Origin: Xanthomonas dyei
Lineage (GTDB): Bacteria; Pseudomonadota; Gammaproteobacteria; Xanthomonadales; Xanthomonadaceae
Assembly: GCF_002939865.1 (NCBI RefSeq)
Contig: NZ_MDEE01000024.1
Span: 482-64,481, forward strand
Direction: 5' to 3'
Length of the DNA stretch: 64,000 nucleotides
Shown here: positions 45,627 through 54,815 of the stretch, piece after piece
Numbering within the stretch: position 1 is the first letter of the stretch
Layout of the letters: each line of letters begins with the position of its first letter
Notes under the pieces: model-generated
Seen by the model: only the letters and a program-made list of their open reading frames with translations
Databases searched by the model: none
What the model was told of the DNA's origin: nothing
Made by a program: the position numbers and the translations under genes

Positions 45627-46187
45627 CTATGCAAACTCCGCGCGAACAGCTGGCGTGCACAGTCGCCAGGCGAGGGCTGCGTGCACGCAGCCGATGGCCA
45701 GTGCGCCCAGGCCGGTAAGTACCAACGCCATCTGCTGCGTGGCCTGCAGGCGTGCCTGCAGTTGCGGCCACTCCGGGCTGTGCAGTACATCGGCCGGCAG
45801 CATTGCCTGCACGCCGTCGAACAACGGCCCGATCAACGCCAGCCCGGCAAAATTGAGCAGCCCGGTCGCGATCAGCACCACCACAAAGCCGATGCGCGCC
45901 CACTCGCGTCGCTGCAGCAGCGCCCAGCTCAGCCATGCGAACACCACCGACAGCACCACGCCAATCACCGACAACGCCATGCCGTGGTCGATCACCCACT
46001 GCCACGACGGCGGCAAGGTCATCCCCGGTGGCAAGGCGAGCGTGGTGGCGTCGGGCACCGCCAGCAGCACCACGACCTGCAACAGGTTGGCCAGTGCGCT
46101 GACCACGCCCAGCAACAACGAGACCCATGCCAGCGGCGAGACGAAGCCGCCGCGCGGCTGGGGCGATGTGCGCAGCGCCGCGTTCAT
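45627..46187 (-). CDS. Four-helix inner-membrane protein, unknown
   Basis: A 186-residue hydrophobic protein with about four membrane helices: PLAWVSLLLGVVSALANLLQVVVLL, GMALSVIGVVLSVVFAWLSWALL, WARIGFVVVLIATGLLNFAGLALI and MALVLTGLGALAIGCVHAALAW. Spacing and the basic residues between helices two and three (LLQRREWARI) suggest both ends in the cytoplasm. It starts inside the stop of the upstream TPR-like gene (ATGA), so the two are co-translated. I recognise no named family. Confidence 0.75.
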   Translation of the reverse strand: MNAALRTSPQPRGGFVSPLAWVSLLLGVVSALANLLQVVVLLAVPDATTLALPPGMTLPPSWQWVIDHGMALSVIGVVLSVVFAWLSWALLQRREWARIGFVVVLIATGLLNFAGLALIGPLFDGVQAMLPADVLHSPEWPQLQARLQATQQMALVLTGLGALAIGCVHAALAWRLCTPAVRAEFA

Positions 46188-46900
46188 TGCAGCGACGCGA
46201 TATGCGCGGCGACTGCGGCCTGCCCCGGCGGATCCAGCGCGGGTTGCAGCTGTGCGTACCAGCCGGGCAGGGCATCGGCCGGCAGGCACTCGCGCAGCAA
46301 CGGCGTGCTGCGCTCCAGAAATGCGTCGAAGAACGGCAGGCCGCGGACGTACAAAAAATGACTGTCGGTGATCGACATGCCGGCATAGGCTTCGCGCAGC
46401 CACTCCAGATGCGGCAGGGCATGCGCACCGTGACCGGCGCGGGTCAGCGCGGTCAGGAAGCTGGTGCGCGCCGTGGCCGGCGAGGTGGAGCGCTCCTGCG
46501 CGTTGAGATCGTCGAAGGTCAGCAGCCATTGCTCGCCGCGCTCGATGTCGTTGCACATCACCGAGGTGGTGGCCAGCTGCAGCGCGTTGTGTGCGGTCGG
46601 CTCCAGCTCGTAGAGCGCCAGCCAATACGGATACGCCTCGTGGTAGCGGTCCAGCGCGCTCAATGCCAGCGCGCACAGGCGCTGCGCATCCGCACCGGCC
46701 TGCAGCTGCGCTTGCGCCGCGTTGTAGGCGCCCACGTGATCGCCGCGCTGAAACGCGCTCAGCGCCGGCTGCAGTGCGGGGTCGATCTCGGCAGCTGCCT
46801 CGCCGGCATCGTCGACAGGCGCCGTCGCGACGGTGGGTTCTGCACGCGGCGGCTTCGCCACGGCGATCTTGCGTCCAAACAAACGGTCCCACAGGCCCAT
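46184..46900 (-). CDS. TPR-like cytoplasmic protein of unknown function
   Basis: A 238-residue protein opening MGLWDRLFGRK, a short amphipathic start typical of membrane-associated proteins, then a low-complexity linker and helical pairs (DPALQPALSAFQRGDHVGAYNAAQAQL, AQRLCALALSALDRYHEAYPYWLALYELEPTAHNALQLATTSV) that look like tetratricopeptide repeats. A tryptophan-rich end (LPADALPGWYAQLQPALDPPGQ) follows. It overlaps the next gene, a membrane protein, suggesting joint function. The frame is open upstream to 47176 but without conserved features. No enzyme motif is visible. Confidence 0.72.
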   Translation of the reverse strand: MGLWDRLFGRKIAVAKPPRAEPTVATAPVDDAGEAAAEIDPALQPALSAFQRGDHVGAYNAAQAQLQAGADAQRLCALALSALDRYHEAYPYWLALYELEPTAHNALQLATTSVMCNDIERGEQWLLTFDDLNAQERSTSPATARTSFLTALTRAGHGAHALPHLEWLREAYAGMSITDSHFLYVRGLPFFDAFLERSTPLLRECLPADALPGWYAQLQPALDPPGQAAVAAHIASLQ

Positions 46901-47299
46901 CGCGTCTACCTTGTGTGCGCCAGCAATGAGTGGAAGGTCGCCGCCAGGCCGGCGGCGCACCGGTCCTGCGTCAGACCGATGCAGAGGGCGCACGCACATA
47001 CCCTCTGCCGATCCTGCGTCAAGCTTAGAGCCACTTGCGTAGGGAGAGGTGAGTGCAACGCAACCAACCTGCGTGCCGGCTGCGCGACGCGTTGCGTTCG
47101 GTTTGATTGCCGCAGGCGGTTGCACGCTGCGGCGATCGCTTGCGGACAAGGCGGCGGAAGCGAGCGCCCACAACAAGCTTCAAACGCGCATCTGCGACGT
47201 CGCCAGCGATGTGGCGCCTGGAAACGCTGCGCCCGGCACTGCAACCCTCTGTGTGTCGGTGCCTGCAACGCCCGCCTTGCAACGGGCGCAGCGCGTCGG
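46901..47299. other. Intergenic region before S9 peptidase end
   Basis: About 400 bases between the TPR-like gene's start and the peptidase gene's stop. I see no convincing gene. A small inverted repeat (AACGCAAC at 47057, GTTGCGTT at 47092) is present. The promoter for the TPR-like/membrane pair should lie here. Confidence 0.45.
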
Positions 47300-49675
47300 T
47301 CAGCGCTGCGGCTTCACCTGCTCATTGAACAGTTTGAGGATGCGCTTGTACTCGTCCAGCCAAGCGTCGGCCCGGGTAAAGCCGTGGCGTTCCAGCGGAT
47401 ACGGCGCCACCTGCCAGTTGTCCTTGTGCAACTCGATCAGCTTCTGCGTCATGTCCACCGAGTCCTTGAAGAACACGTTGTCGTCGATCATGCCGTGGGC
47501 GATCAGCAGGTGGTCCTGCAGCCCGTCGGCGTAGTGGATCGGCGAGGAGGTCTTGTAGGCCTGCGGGTCGAGCTCGGGCGTATTGAGGATGTTGGAGGTG
47601 TACTCGTGGTTGTACTGCATCCAGTCGCCCACCGGCCGCAGCGCAGCGCCGGCCTTGAAGGTGCCGGGGCTACGGAACAGCGCCATGTAGGTCATGAAGC
47701 CGCCGTACGACCCGCCGTAGATGCCGGCGCGTGCACGGTCGCCCTGCTTGGTGGCGACCAGCCAATCCAGGCCGTCCAGGTAATCCTCCAGCTCCGGATG
47801 TCCCATGTTGCGGTAGATCGCGGTGCGCCAGTCGCGCCCGTAGCCTTCGGAGGCGCGGTAGTCCAGGTCCAGCACGATGTAGCCCTGCTGCACCAGCAGG
47901 TTGTGGAACATCTGCTCGCGGAAATACGGCGTGTAGCGTTGCGATACGTTTTGCAGATAGCCGGCGCCATGCACGAACATCACGATCGGATACTGCTTGC
48001 CCGGTTCGGGAGTCTGCGGCCCGTAGTACTTGCCCCAGACCGTGCCGGCGCCGTGTTTGGACGGCACCTGCACGTACTGCGGTGCGATCCACGTCTGCGC
48101 CTTGAAGGCCGGCGTGCGCGTGTCGGTGAGCAGCGTGGCCTGGCCGCCCGCCGCCGGCACCACCGCCAGCTGCGGCGGCAGATAGGCGCCGGAGTAGCGC
48201 ACCAGCAACTGCTCCCCGTTCGGCGACAGGTCGAAGCCTTCCACACCGTTCAAGGCCGTCACTTCGGTGAGCTGGTCGGTGCGCAGATCCAGCTTGCACA
48301 CCTCGTAATCGCCCGGCCATTGCTGATTGCACAGGAAATACATGCCGCTGCCATCGGCGCTGGACACCGGCATCGACACTTCCCACTTGCCACGGGTGCG
48401 TTGTCGCGGCTTGCCGTTACCTTCCACCGTGTACAGCTGCGAATAGCCGGATTCTTCCGAGAGCAGCCACAGCGTGCGATTGTCGGGCAACCAGCCGAAA
48501 TCGTTGAAGTCCCAGTTGATCCACGCGCTGTCGCTCAGCCGATGACGCGGCTGTAGCTTGGCGCTGTCCAGATCCACGCTGGCGATCCAGCGGTCCTTGT
48601 TGTCCACTGCGCGGATTTCCACCGCCACGTTGCGGCCATCGTCGCTCCAATGCACCGCCGGGCCGCTGCCGTCGCCATCGCTTTCCACGCGCACCGCCCG
48701 GTTGCCCTTGAGCGCGTCGCGCTTGGCGGCCTTGCGCAGTGCGGCCAGCGGGTCGGTGGCGATGCCGGGCAGCGCATCGAAGGACAGCTGGCGCGCGCTG
48801 CCTGCGACCACATCGACCAGCCACAGCGCATGCGCCACCGGTGCATTGCGACCGACGCGGGAGCGGGTTTCCTGGAATTCTTCGTAGCCGGATTCGGTCA
48901 CGTACTTGGGCATCTTGCCGGCCTGGCCTTCGTCGGCGTTCTTGGCCTGGGTCACCACCAGCAGGTGGCGGCCGTCCGGCGACAATGCGCTGTCGACGAT
49001 CTCCACCTCATCGCCCAGATACACCGGCGCTGCTGCGCGCGTGGCGTCTGCGCGGCGCCAGGCATCTTCCTGCGTGCGCAGCGCATCGCGCTGTTCGCGA
49101 TCGCGACGCAGCGTAGCCAGCGTGGCCAGTTGCTGCTCGCGCAAGACATCGGCCTTGGGCGCGGCATTGGGGTCGCGCTCGGCCTTGACCACGGCCACCT
49201 GCGCGGTGCCGCCATCGGCCCGCCAGTGGTACCAGTTGTTGCCCGCGCGCCAGATCGCACCGCCATCGCTGGCGAATTGCGGACGCGATTCGACCTCGTT
49301 GCTGCGGGTCAGCTGGGTCAGCGCGCCCGAGCGCAGATCACGCAGGAAAATGTCGCCATTGCGCGCGAACAGCATGCGCTGGCGCGTGGCGTCGTAGCTG
49401 GGGTTGGCCGCATCCAGGCCGGCGCGCGCCGTGTCGGCCACGCGGTCCGCCGCCGCGCCGTCGATGCCCTGGCGATAGGTATCGCGTACCGGGCTGCCAT
49501 CGCGCTTGAGCAGGTACTGCACCTGTTTGCCATCCCACTGCCACCACGCCTGATCGACCGACGGCCCGATCCAGTCCGGATCGGCCATCACCTGTTCGAT
49601 GGTGAGCGGTGCGCTGGACTGCGCGTGCGCGGCGGCAGCCAGCAACAGAAGGGTCAACGGCAGCAATCTGGGCAT
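47300..49675 (-). CDS. S9 family prolyl oligopeptidase / dipeptidyl peptidase
   Basis: A 791-residue secreted serine peptidase. A signal peptide (LLPLTLLLLAAAAHA) is followed by a DPP IV-like beta-propeller (repeat strands such as GRHLLVVTQAKN and GSGMYFLCNQQWPGDYEVC) and a C-terminal alpha/beta hydrolase. The nucleophile serine is in YGGSYGGFMTYMALF, the acid lies in AHGMIDDNVFF, and the histidine is in LERHGFTRAD. It probably cleaves proline-containing peptides in the periplasm. The start at 49675 gives a clean signal peptide; 49744 would add 23 residues. Position between hemF-side genes and the pigment cluster is not functionally telling. Confidence 0.92.
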   Translation of the reverse strand: MPRLLPLTLLLLAAAAHAQSSAPLTIEQVMADPDWIGPSVDQAWWQWDGKQVQYLLKRDGSPVRDTYRQGIDGAAADRVADTARAGLDAANPSYDATRQRMLFARNGDIFLRDLRSGALTQLTRSNEVESRPQFASDGGAIWRAGNNWYHWRADGGTAQVAVVKAERDPNAAPKADVLREQQLATLATLRRDREQRDALRTQEDAWRRADATRAAAPVYLGDEVEIVDSALSPDGRHLLVVTQAKNADEGQAGKMPKYVTESGYEEFQETRSRVGRNAPVAHALWLVDVVAGSARQLSFDALPGIATDPLAALRKAAKRDALKGNRAVRVESDGDGSGPAVHWSDDGRNVAVEIRAVDNKDRWIASVDLDSAKLQPRHRLSDSAWINWDFNDFGWLPDNRTLWLLSEESGYSQLYTVEGNGKPRQRTRGKWEVSMPVSSADGSGMYFLCNQQWPGDYEVCKLDLRTDQLTEVTALNGVEGFDLSPNGEQLLVRYSGAYLPPQLAVVPAAGGQATLLTDTRTPAFKAQTWIAPQYVQVPSKHGAGTVWGKYYGPQTPEPGKQYPIVMFVHGAGYLQNVSQRYTPYFREQMFHNLLVQQGYIVLDLDYRASEGYGRDWRTAIYRNMGHPELEDYLDGLDWLVATKQGDRARAGIYGGSYGGFMTYMALFRSPGTFKAGAALRPVGDWMQYNHEYTSNILNTPELDPQAYKTSSPIHYADGLQDHLLIAHGMIDDNVFFKDSVDMTQKLIELHKDNWQVAPYPLERHGFTRADAWLDEYKRILKLFNEQVKPQR

Positions 49676-50215
49676 CGGAAACAACTGGACGCAAAGGAGA
49701 ACGCGCAAGCCTAGCAGTTCGCCTTTGCGACGGGCTTGGCCCACAGGTCATGTGTGGGCGGCGTAACGCAGGGTAACCGCATGGCGGGGGTGCCAGGCGG
49801 GCGCCACTGTTATTGGGTGCTGCACCTTATTGGAGCCGCCGCACATGGCAATCAGTGCGTTGCGCTCGTATGCAATACGTCGCCGCACATGCATGGTCGC
49901 CAATATCCGCTGGAGAGTCTCTGCGCCTTACCGCCACGCAGGTTGAAGTGCTCGGCGCGCGATTGCGCTAACACAAGCATGCAGGTGACGTTCTACCGAC
50001 CAATGTCCACGCCTGCGAACCTCGGCGCTAGCGCGCGCACGTCGGCCCGCACTGATCCAGAGCGGATTCACCCGCTCAGCCAGCTCCAGATGGTTGCCGG
50101 TCTGCACTTTGCGCCAGCAACGCGTCGCGGCCACGGACGGCCGCCGGGAACCTCCCGACTTGCCAGCGGCCCGGGTGGCGGCCAAGCTAACGCGCTTTTG
50201 CGATTGTCGATCCAC
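49676..50215. other. Divergent control region, S9 peptidase / xanA2
   Basis: About 540 bases between oppositely oriented genes. An inverted repeat, GCCCACA (49739-49745) with TGTGGGC (49753-49759), lies about 65 bases upstream of the peptidase start. I see no clear promoter boxes and no gene; the frame open through it continuous with xanA2 has no conserved content. Confidence 0.45.
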
Positions 50216-51559
50216 ATGTCCAGCCTGCCTGCTTCCGTTGTATCCCACCCCATGGCTGTCGGCGCGCCTGGTCGGCCGTTGGCGTGGCGCGCGGGGCAGT
50301 CGGTGGATCTGGCGACCTTCGTCGCGCATGTGCATGGCCTGGCGCAGCAGCTGCCGGAGGGCCGCCATGCGGTCAATCTGTGCGAAGACCGCTACCGCTT
50401 CATGGTGGCGTTCTATGCCTGCGCGCTGCGCGGGCAGGTGTCGCTGCTGCCGTCGTCGCGCGCGCCGGCGGTGGTGGGCGAAGTGCAGGCCGGTCACGCC
50501 GATGCCTATTGCCTGGGCGATCTGGCGTTGGAGCTGGCGCCGCCGCGCTACTGGCAACTGCCGGAGGCGCTGCCGCAGGCGGACGGCCCGATTCTGCAGC
50601 TGGCCGACGATGCACTGGTGGCGATCGGCTTCACCTCCGGCAGTACCGGTCGCCCGCAACCCAATCCCAAGACCTGGGGCAGTTTTCTGACCAGTACCCG
50701 GCAGGATCTGGTCGCGCTGCAAAGCCTGTGGGCGCACACCGACGCGGTGCCGCACGTGGTAGCCACCGTGCCGCCGCAGCACATGTACGGCATGGAATTG
50801 TCGGTGTTGCTACCGATGGTGACCGAGCTGGCAGTGCACGCGGGCCGCCCGTTCTTTCCGGACGATGTGGCGCGCGCGCTGGCCGACATTCCCGCTCCGC
50901 GCGTGCTGGTGACCACGCCCGTGCACCTGCGTGCCCTGGTCGAATCCGGGGTGGTGTTGCCGCCGTTGGCCGGCATCGTCTCGGCCACTGCACCGCTGGC
51001 GCAGGAGGTTGCCGCCGCAGCCGAAGCGCGGTTTGGCGGCGAAGTGCGCGAGATGTTCGGCTCCACCGAAACCTGCGTATTCGCTGTGCGCCGCACCGCG
51101 CTGGAAGCCGCATGGACCCCGCTGCCCGGCGTGCGACTTGAAACCCAGGCCGCAGGCACCTTGGTGCATGCGCCGCATCTGGCCACGCCGGTGCTGCTGG
51201 CCGACATGATGGACGTGGCCGACGACGGGACCTTTCAGGTACGCGGACGCCAGGCCGATTCGCTGGAAATCGCCGGCAAACGCGCATCGCTGGCCGACCT
51301 CACCCGCCGTCTGCTCGCCATCCCCGGCGTGATCGACGGCATCATCGTGCAGCTGGCGCCGGACGCAGGTCAGTCGGTGGGCCGCATCGCCGCATTGGTG
51401 GTCGCCCCGACCCTGGACGAAGCGCAGATCCTGGCCGCATTACGCGTCAGCGTCGACCCGGTATTCCTGCCGCGCCGCCTGCGCAAGCTTGCCGTGCTGC
51501 CACGCAACGAAACCGGCAAACTGCCGCGCGATGCGGTGCTGGGATTGCTCAACGGCTGA
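50216..51559 (+). CDS. xanA2: XanA2, 3-hydroxybenzoate ligase of xanthomonadin synthesis
   Basis: A 447-residue ANL-superfamily adenylating enzyme. It has the ATP-binding P-loop FTSGSTGRPQ, the PPQHMYGMELSVLLP region, the adenylate motif MFGSTETCVFAVR, and VRGRQADSLEIAGKRASL with a hinge and catalytic lysine near NETGKLPRD at the C-terminus. Xanthomonas XanA2 activates 3-hydroxybenzoate made by XanB2 and loads it onto the ACP XanC as the pigment starter. Length is short for the family but fits aryl-polyene ligases. The start is uncertain: ATG 50216 or ATG 50252. It is the left border of the pigment cluster here. Confidence 0.88.
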   Translation: MSSLPASVVSHPMAVGAPGRPLAWRAGQSVDLATFVAHVHGLAQQLPEGRHAVNLCEDRYRFMVAFYACALRGQVSLLPSSRAPAVVGEVQAGHADAYCLGDLALELAPPRYWQLPEALPQADGPILQLADDALVAIGFTSGSTGRPQPNPKTWGSFLTSTRQDLVALQSLWAHTDAVPHVVATVPPQHMYGMELSVLLPMVTELAVHAGRPFFPDDVARALADIPAPRVLVTTPVHLRALVESGVVLPPLAGIVSATAPLAQEVAAAAEARFGGEVREMFGSTETCVFAVRRTALEAAWTPLPGVRLETQAAGTLVHAPHLATPVLLADMMDVADDGTFQVRGRQADSLEIAGKRASLADLTRRLLAIPGVIDGIIVQLAPDAGQSVGRIAALVVAPTLDEAQILAALRVSVDPVFLPRRLRKLAVLPRNETGKLPRDAVLGLLNG

Positions 51560-51616
51560 GCAGGTTTGGGCAATGCCCTCTGCAGGCCGATGCCAACGGC
51601 TGCGTGAGTAGATTGC

Positions 51617-51967
51617 TTACTGGCCGGGTGCTGGATGAGCGCAGAGGTAGGCCGAGAAACGCGTCAGCAGCTGAGTTTTCTGCATCGCCTCCAGGGTCGC
51701 ATGCACTTGGCAGGCCAATCCGTTCTGATCCGCACAGCGCGCATCGGCTGTGTTGGCCGCACTCAAGCGCGTGCGATCACGCTGCGTCAGCTGCGCCTGA
51801 AACTCGTCCTGCGCAAAATCCAGATCACCTGGCGTGATCGATCTGATCCGTTGGGCTGGGCAGCGCCGATCTGCCTGATCTGCCAGCGCTTCGAACGCCG
51901 CTTGCCCTGCGTATTTCTGCGCTCCGGCAGGGCTTGCGGCCGCCAGGAGGATTGCGAGAACAAGCAT
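51617..51967 (-). CDS. Small secreted protein, unknown
   Basis: A 116-residue protein with a signal peptide (MLVLAILLAAASPAGAQ) and a mature part with four cysteines in two spaced groups (DRRCPAQ, DARCADQNGLACQ, AYLCAHPAP), so disulfides are likely in the periplasm. It reads opposite to xanA2 and in line with xanB2, 200 bases downstream of the latter. I know no named family. It may be an unrelated passenger between two core pigment genes. Confidence 0.7.
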   Translation of the reverse strand: MLVLAILLAAASPAGAQKYAGQAAFEALADQADRRCPAQRIRSITPGDLDFAQDEFQAQLTQRDRTRLSAANTADARCADQNGLACQVHATLEAMQKTQLLTRFSAYLCAHPAPGQ

Positions 51968-52178
51968 GCTGTCTCCGTGAGAGCGTCGTCTGCTCGACTG
52001 AGCGCACGATCTCACCGATGTCGACGCTCTGCCAGCGCCTGCGCCATGCATGGTCAGTGGCCAGATGGGTAACAGCCTGGCCGCGATGACGGCGGTATCT
52101 CGCGATGCGTGCCGCACGCGGTTTTCAGCGGGTAGCGGGTGGCCACGGTCTGCGGCACACCGGCACACACGGCATCAC

Positions 52179-53186
52179 TCAGCCGTGCACACCATCGATC
52201 TCCACCGCCAGCTCATCGCGGCAGATCACCGCGTGCAGCAGCAGGCGCGGCACCGCGTTGCCGAAGCGGGCGTCCAGGGCCTGCGCGACCTTGGCCAGGT
52301 CGTCCTGCTCGCGGACATACACCTTCAGGCGGGTGCCGGCGCCGAACTGCGCGGGTAGCGCCGGTGCATGGGTACGTGCGGCACCGAGCAGGGCATCGAA
52401 ATTGGCGAAGGTTTCTTCCAACTGCGCCAGCAACTGGCCGGTATGCATCGAGGCATGGCCCACCACCGCGGCGGTGCCTGACAGCAGCAGCGGCATGTCG
52501 CTGCCGGCGGGCGGCAGCATGGCGCGCGCAAAACTCGGCGGCTGCGGGCCGTATTGGCGCGGGTAGTTGTAGGCGCTGACCTGGCGCGGGTTTTCCAGCG
52601 GCGTGCCGGCATCGGCGGCGGCCAGCCAATAGATCTGGATGATGCGCTCGGCATCGCAGCGGCCCACCGCAGTGGCGGCCGGCAACTGCGCGACGTCGAA
52701 AGCGCCCAGTCCACGCGCACGGCCCACGCAAAACTGGCGATAGCGCTCACGGTCGCCGCTGCCCAGGGTGATGGCATCCAGGTAGTTCCAGATGCGCAGC
52801 AGGCGCGGGGTCTGGCTGCTGGACACGAATGCGGTGATTTCCGCATAGGCCTTGGCCGCGGCGTCTTCGATGTCGACATCCTGCTCGTCGATCTCGATCA
52901 CGCCGAACTGCAGATGCCCATCGCTGGACCAGGCAATGTTGCCGTCGCGGCCGCTGCGCACCTGCGCATCGGTCCGCCACACCTCCAGCACATCGGCCTG
53001 ATACGGCTGCAGCGGCACGCGCAGATAGCGCGGGTCGTGCAGACGCGGCGCGGCATTGCCGAACCCGAACACGGCCAGCACCTGCGGATCGGTCAGCAGT
53101 GCGGCGGGGTCGGTCCGGTCGACATAATCGACCTGTAGGCGGGGATGGCGCAGCGGCTGCGCGGTCTGGGCCGGGGAAACGGTCAT
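52179..53186 (-). CDS. xanB2: XanB2, bifunctional chorismatase
   Basis: A 335-residue chorismatase of the FkbO/Hyg5-like group. It opens RHPRLQVDYVDRTDPAALL; the core shows VFGFGNAAPRLHDPRYLRVPLQPY and GHLQFGVIEIDEQD, and the C-terminal RidA-like half contains LLLSGTAAVVGHASMHTGQLLAQLEETFANFDALL and RLKVYVREQDDL. XanB2 splits chorismate into 3- and 4-hydroxybenzoate, feeding xanthomonadin and ubiquinone, and the DSF-linked virulence network. The start at 53186 matches the expected length. It is divergent from xanC across about 585 bases. Confidence 0.93.
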   Translation of the reverse strand: MTVSPAQTAQPLRHPRLQVDYVDRTDPAALLTDPQVLAVFGFGNAAPRLHDPRYLRVPLQPYQADVLEVWRTDAQVRSGRDGNIAWSSDGHLQFGVIEIDEQDVDIEDAAAKAYAEITAFVSSSQTPRLLRIWNYLDAITLGSGDRERYRQFCVGRARGLGAFDVAQLPAATAVGRCDAERIIQIYWLAAADAGTPLENPRQVSAYNYPRQYGPQPPSFARAMLPPAGSDMPLLLSGTAAVVGHASMHTGQLLAQLEETFANFDALLGAARTHAPALPAQFGAGTRLKVYVREQDDLAKVAQALDARFGNAVPRLLLHAVICRDELAVEIDGVHG

Positions 53187-53771
53187 CGAATCTCTCGTTG
53201 CAAGGTGGTGCCGTCGAAACCGGGCATGGACGGGCGCCGATGCGGGCGCCACGACTGCCACGCGCACGGCGTCGTCGATGGGAATGTGCGTGCAGCAATG
53301 GCACCAGTTGCGCGCTGGGAATCGCCGACACAGCGGCGCGGCGGCGGAGCCTGACCGGGCTGCTGCGCCCAAGCGAGGCCGGTAGGCGCCATGGCCGCTG
53401 CGCGACCGGCGGGGCGGCGGTCACCGATCAGCGCATCCGGACACTCCGGTCCGGGAGCCGACCCGGCTGCCGGCTTGGCGGTCGGGGTGGGGCGCAACAC
53501 AGTGGAAGTCATCCTGAAACGAACCTGCAGCGGGCGAGCGTCATGCAGTCATGATAGCCTGACCGACGGCCTGGACATCTGTGCGCCCGCCGAGATCCAC
53601 CCACGCGGACCAACGCCGGGGCAGGGCGATCGACGGAAGCGACGCGGGCCTGGCGCTCGGAATCGACAGGTACCCCACGTACACTGCCGGCTCGACGTGC
53701 CGCCCGCCACCGGCCGCGCGCTATCGATTGCCTGCTCCGACTTTGACCGACCCTTACCCTGGAAATTCTGG
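53187..53771. other. Divergent control region, xanB2 / xanC
   Basis: About 585 bases between two oppositely oriented pigment genes. It must hold the promoters for xanB2 and for the long xanC-led operon. I see no firm promoter box, terminator or small gene. Confidence 0.5.
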
Positions 53772-54041
53772 ATGTCCTCGCAAACCGCTGCCGAACGTGA
53801 ACTGGCCGAACTCCTGGTCGAAAGTCTGAACCTGGAAGACGTCCAACCCGCCGACATCGATCCGGAAGCGCCGCTGTTCAACACCGGGCTGGGCCTGGAC
53901 TCGATCGACGCGCTGGAACTGGCGCTGGCGATCAGCAAGCGCTACGGCTTCCAGCTGCGCTCGGACAACGACGAGAACCGTCGCATCTTCGCGTCGCTGC
54001 GCGCATTGTCGGCGCATGTCGAAGCCAACAAGACCGTCTGA
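53772..54041 (+). CDS. xanC: Acyl carrier protein XanC
   Basis: An 89-residue acyl carrier protein. The phosphopantetheine-bearing serine lies in GLDSIDALELALAI, following FNTGL as in other ACPs, and the helices around it are acidic. It carries the 3-hydroxybenzoyl starter and growing polyene chain in xanthomonadin synthesis. It is first in the rightward operon. Its 3' end overlaps the start of the next gene by 26 bases, so expression of the two is linked. Confidence 0.92.
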   Translation: MSSQTAAERELAELLVESLNLEDVQPADIDPEAPLFNTGLGLDSIDALELALAISKRYGFQLRSDNDENRRIFASLRALSAHVEANKTV

Positions 54042-54762
54042 GGCTGCGACCGCCGCGCCCAGCGATGCCCCGCCGTGGGTGCTGGGGCTGGGTGTGCTGC
54101 TGGCGGTGGCGTATTCGCCGCTTGCCCACTGGGCCAACGCCAGCCACCGCTCCGACCTGGCCGTGATCGCCGGCGTCATGCTGGTGCTGATGGTGTTGAT
54201 CGAGCCGATGGTCGCGCGGCGCGCGTGGGCCTGGGCGCTGGCGCTGCTGAGCCTGGCCGGCCTGGGCGCGTTGTGGCATTCCCCGCATGCCATGCTGGTG
54301 CTTGCCGCGCCACCGGTGGTGTTCACCGGATGGGTCGCCTGGTTCTTCGGGCGCAGCCTGCGGCACGGCCGCACCCCGTTGATCACCCGCATCGTGCAAG
54401 GCCTGTATGGCCGCGCCGGCATGGCGGTGACGCCGGCGCAATTGCGCTACACACGCGGCCTGACGCTGGCCTGGGCGCTGCTGCTGTGCGGGCTGACCCT
54501 GCTCAACCTGGTGCTGGCCCTGTGCGCCGAACCCAGTGGCGTGCTGGCGCAACTGGGTTATGCCTCGCCGCTGCCGATCAGCGACGAACGCGCCTCATTG
54601 TTCGCCAATTTGCTGGTGTACGGCGTGGTTGGCGGATTCTTTGTTGGGGAATATCTATTGCGCGGGCGCTGGTTTCCGCAGCGTCCCTATCGTAACCTGC
54701 CAGATTTCTTGCGCCAGATGGCGCGGCTCGGGCCGGACTTCTGGCGCGATCTGCTGCGTTGA
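54016..54762 (+). CDS. COG4648-like inner-membrane protein of aryl-polyene clusters
   Basis: A 248-residue membrane protein with about five or six helices (PPWVLGLGVLLAVAYSPLAHW, LAVIAGVMLVLMVLIEPMVA, AWALALLSLAGLGALW, AMLVLAAPPVVFTGWVAWFFG, LTLAWALLLCGLTLLNLVLALC and LFANLLVYGVVGGFFVGEYLL). The signature RYTRGLTLAWALL and the final EYLLRGRWFPQRPY are typical of the COG4648 proteins that accompany xanthomonadin and other aryl-polyene genes. Its exact job is unknown; placing the biosynthetic complex at the membrane is plausible. It begins inside the xanC coding end. Confidence 0.85.
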   Translation: MSKPTRPSEAATAAPSDAPPWVLGLGVLLAVAYSPLAHWANASHRSDLAVIAGVMLVLMVLIEPMVARRAWAWALALLSLAGLGALWHSPHAMLVLAAPPVVFTGWVAWFFGRSLRHGRTPLITRIVQGLYGRAGMAVTPAQLRYTRGLTLAWALLLCGLTLLNLVLALCAEPSGVLAQLGYASPLPISDERASLFANLLVYGVVGGFFVGEYLLRGRWFPQRPYRNLPDFLRQMARLGPDFWRDLLR

Positions 54763-54815
54763 GTGCGTGGCCAGGGGCAGCGACGTACGTGCACAGTTTC
54801 GGGGACAAGACAAAA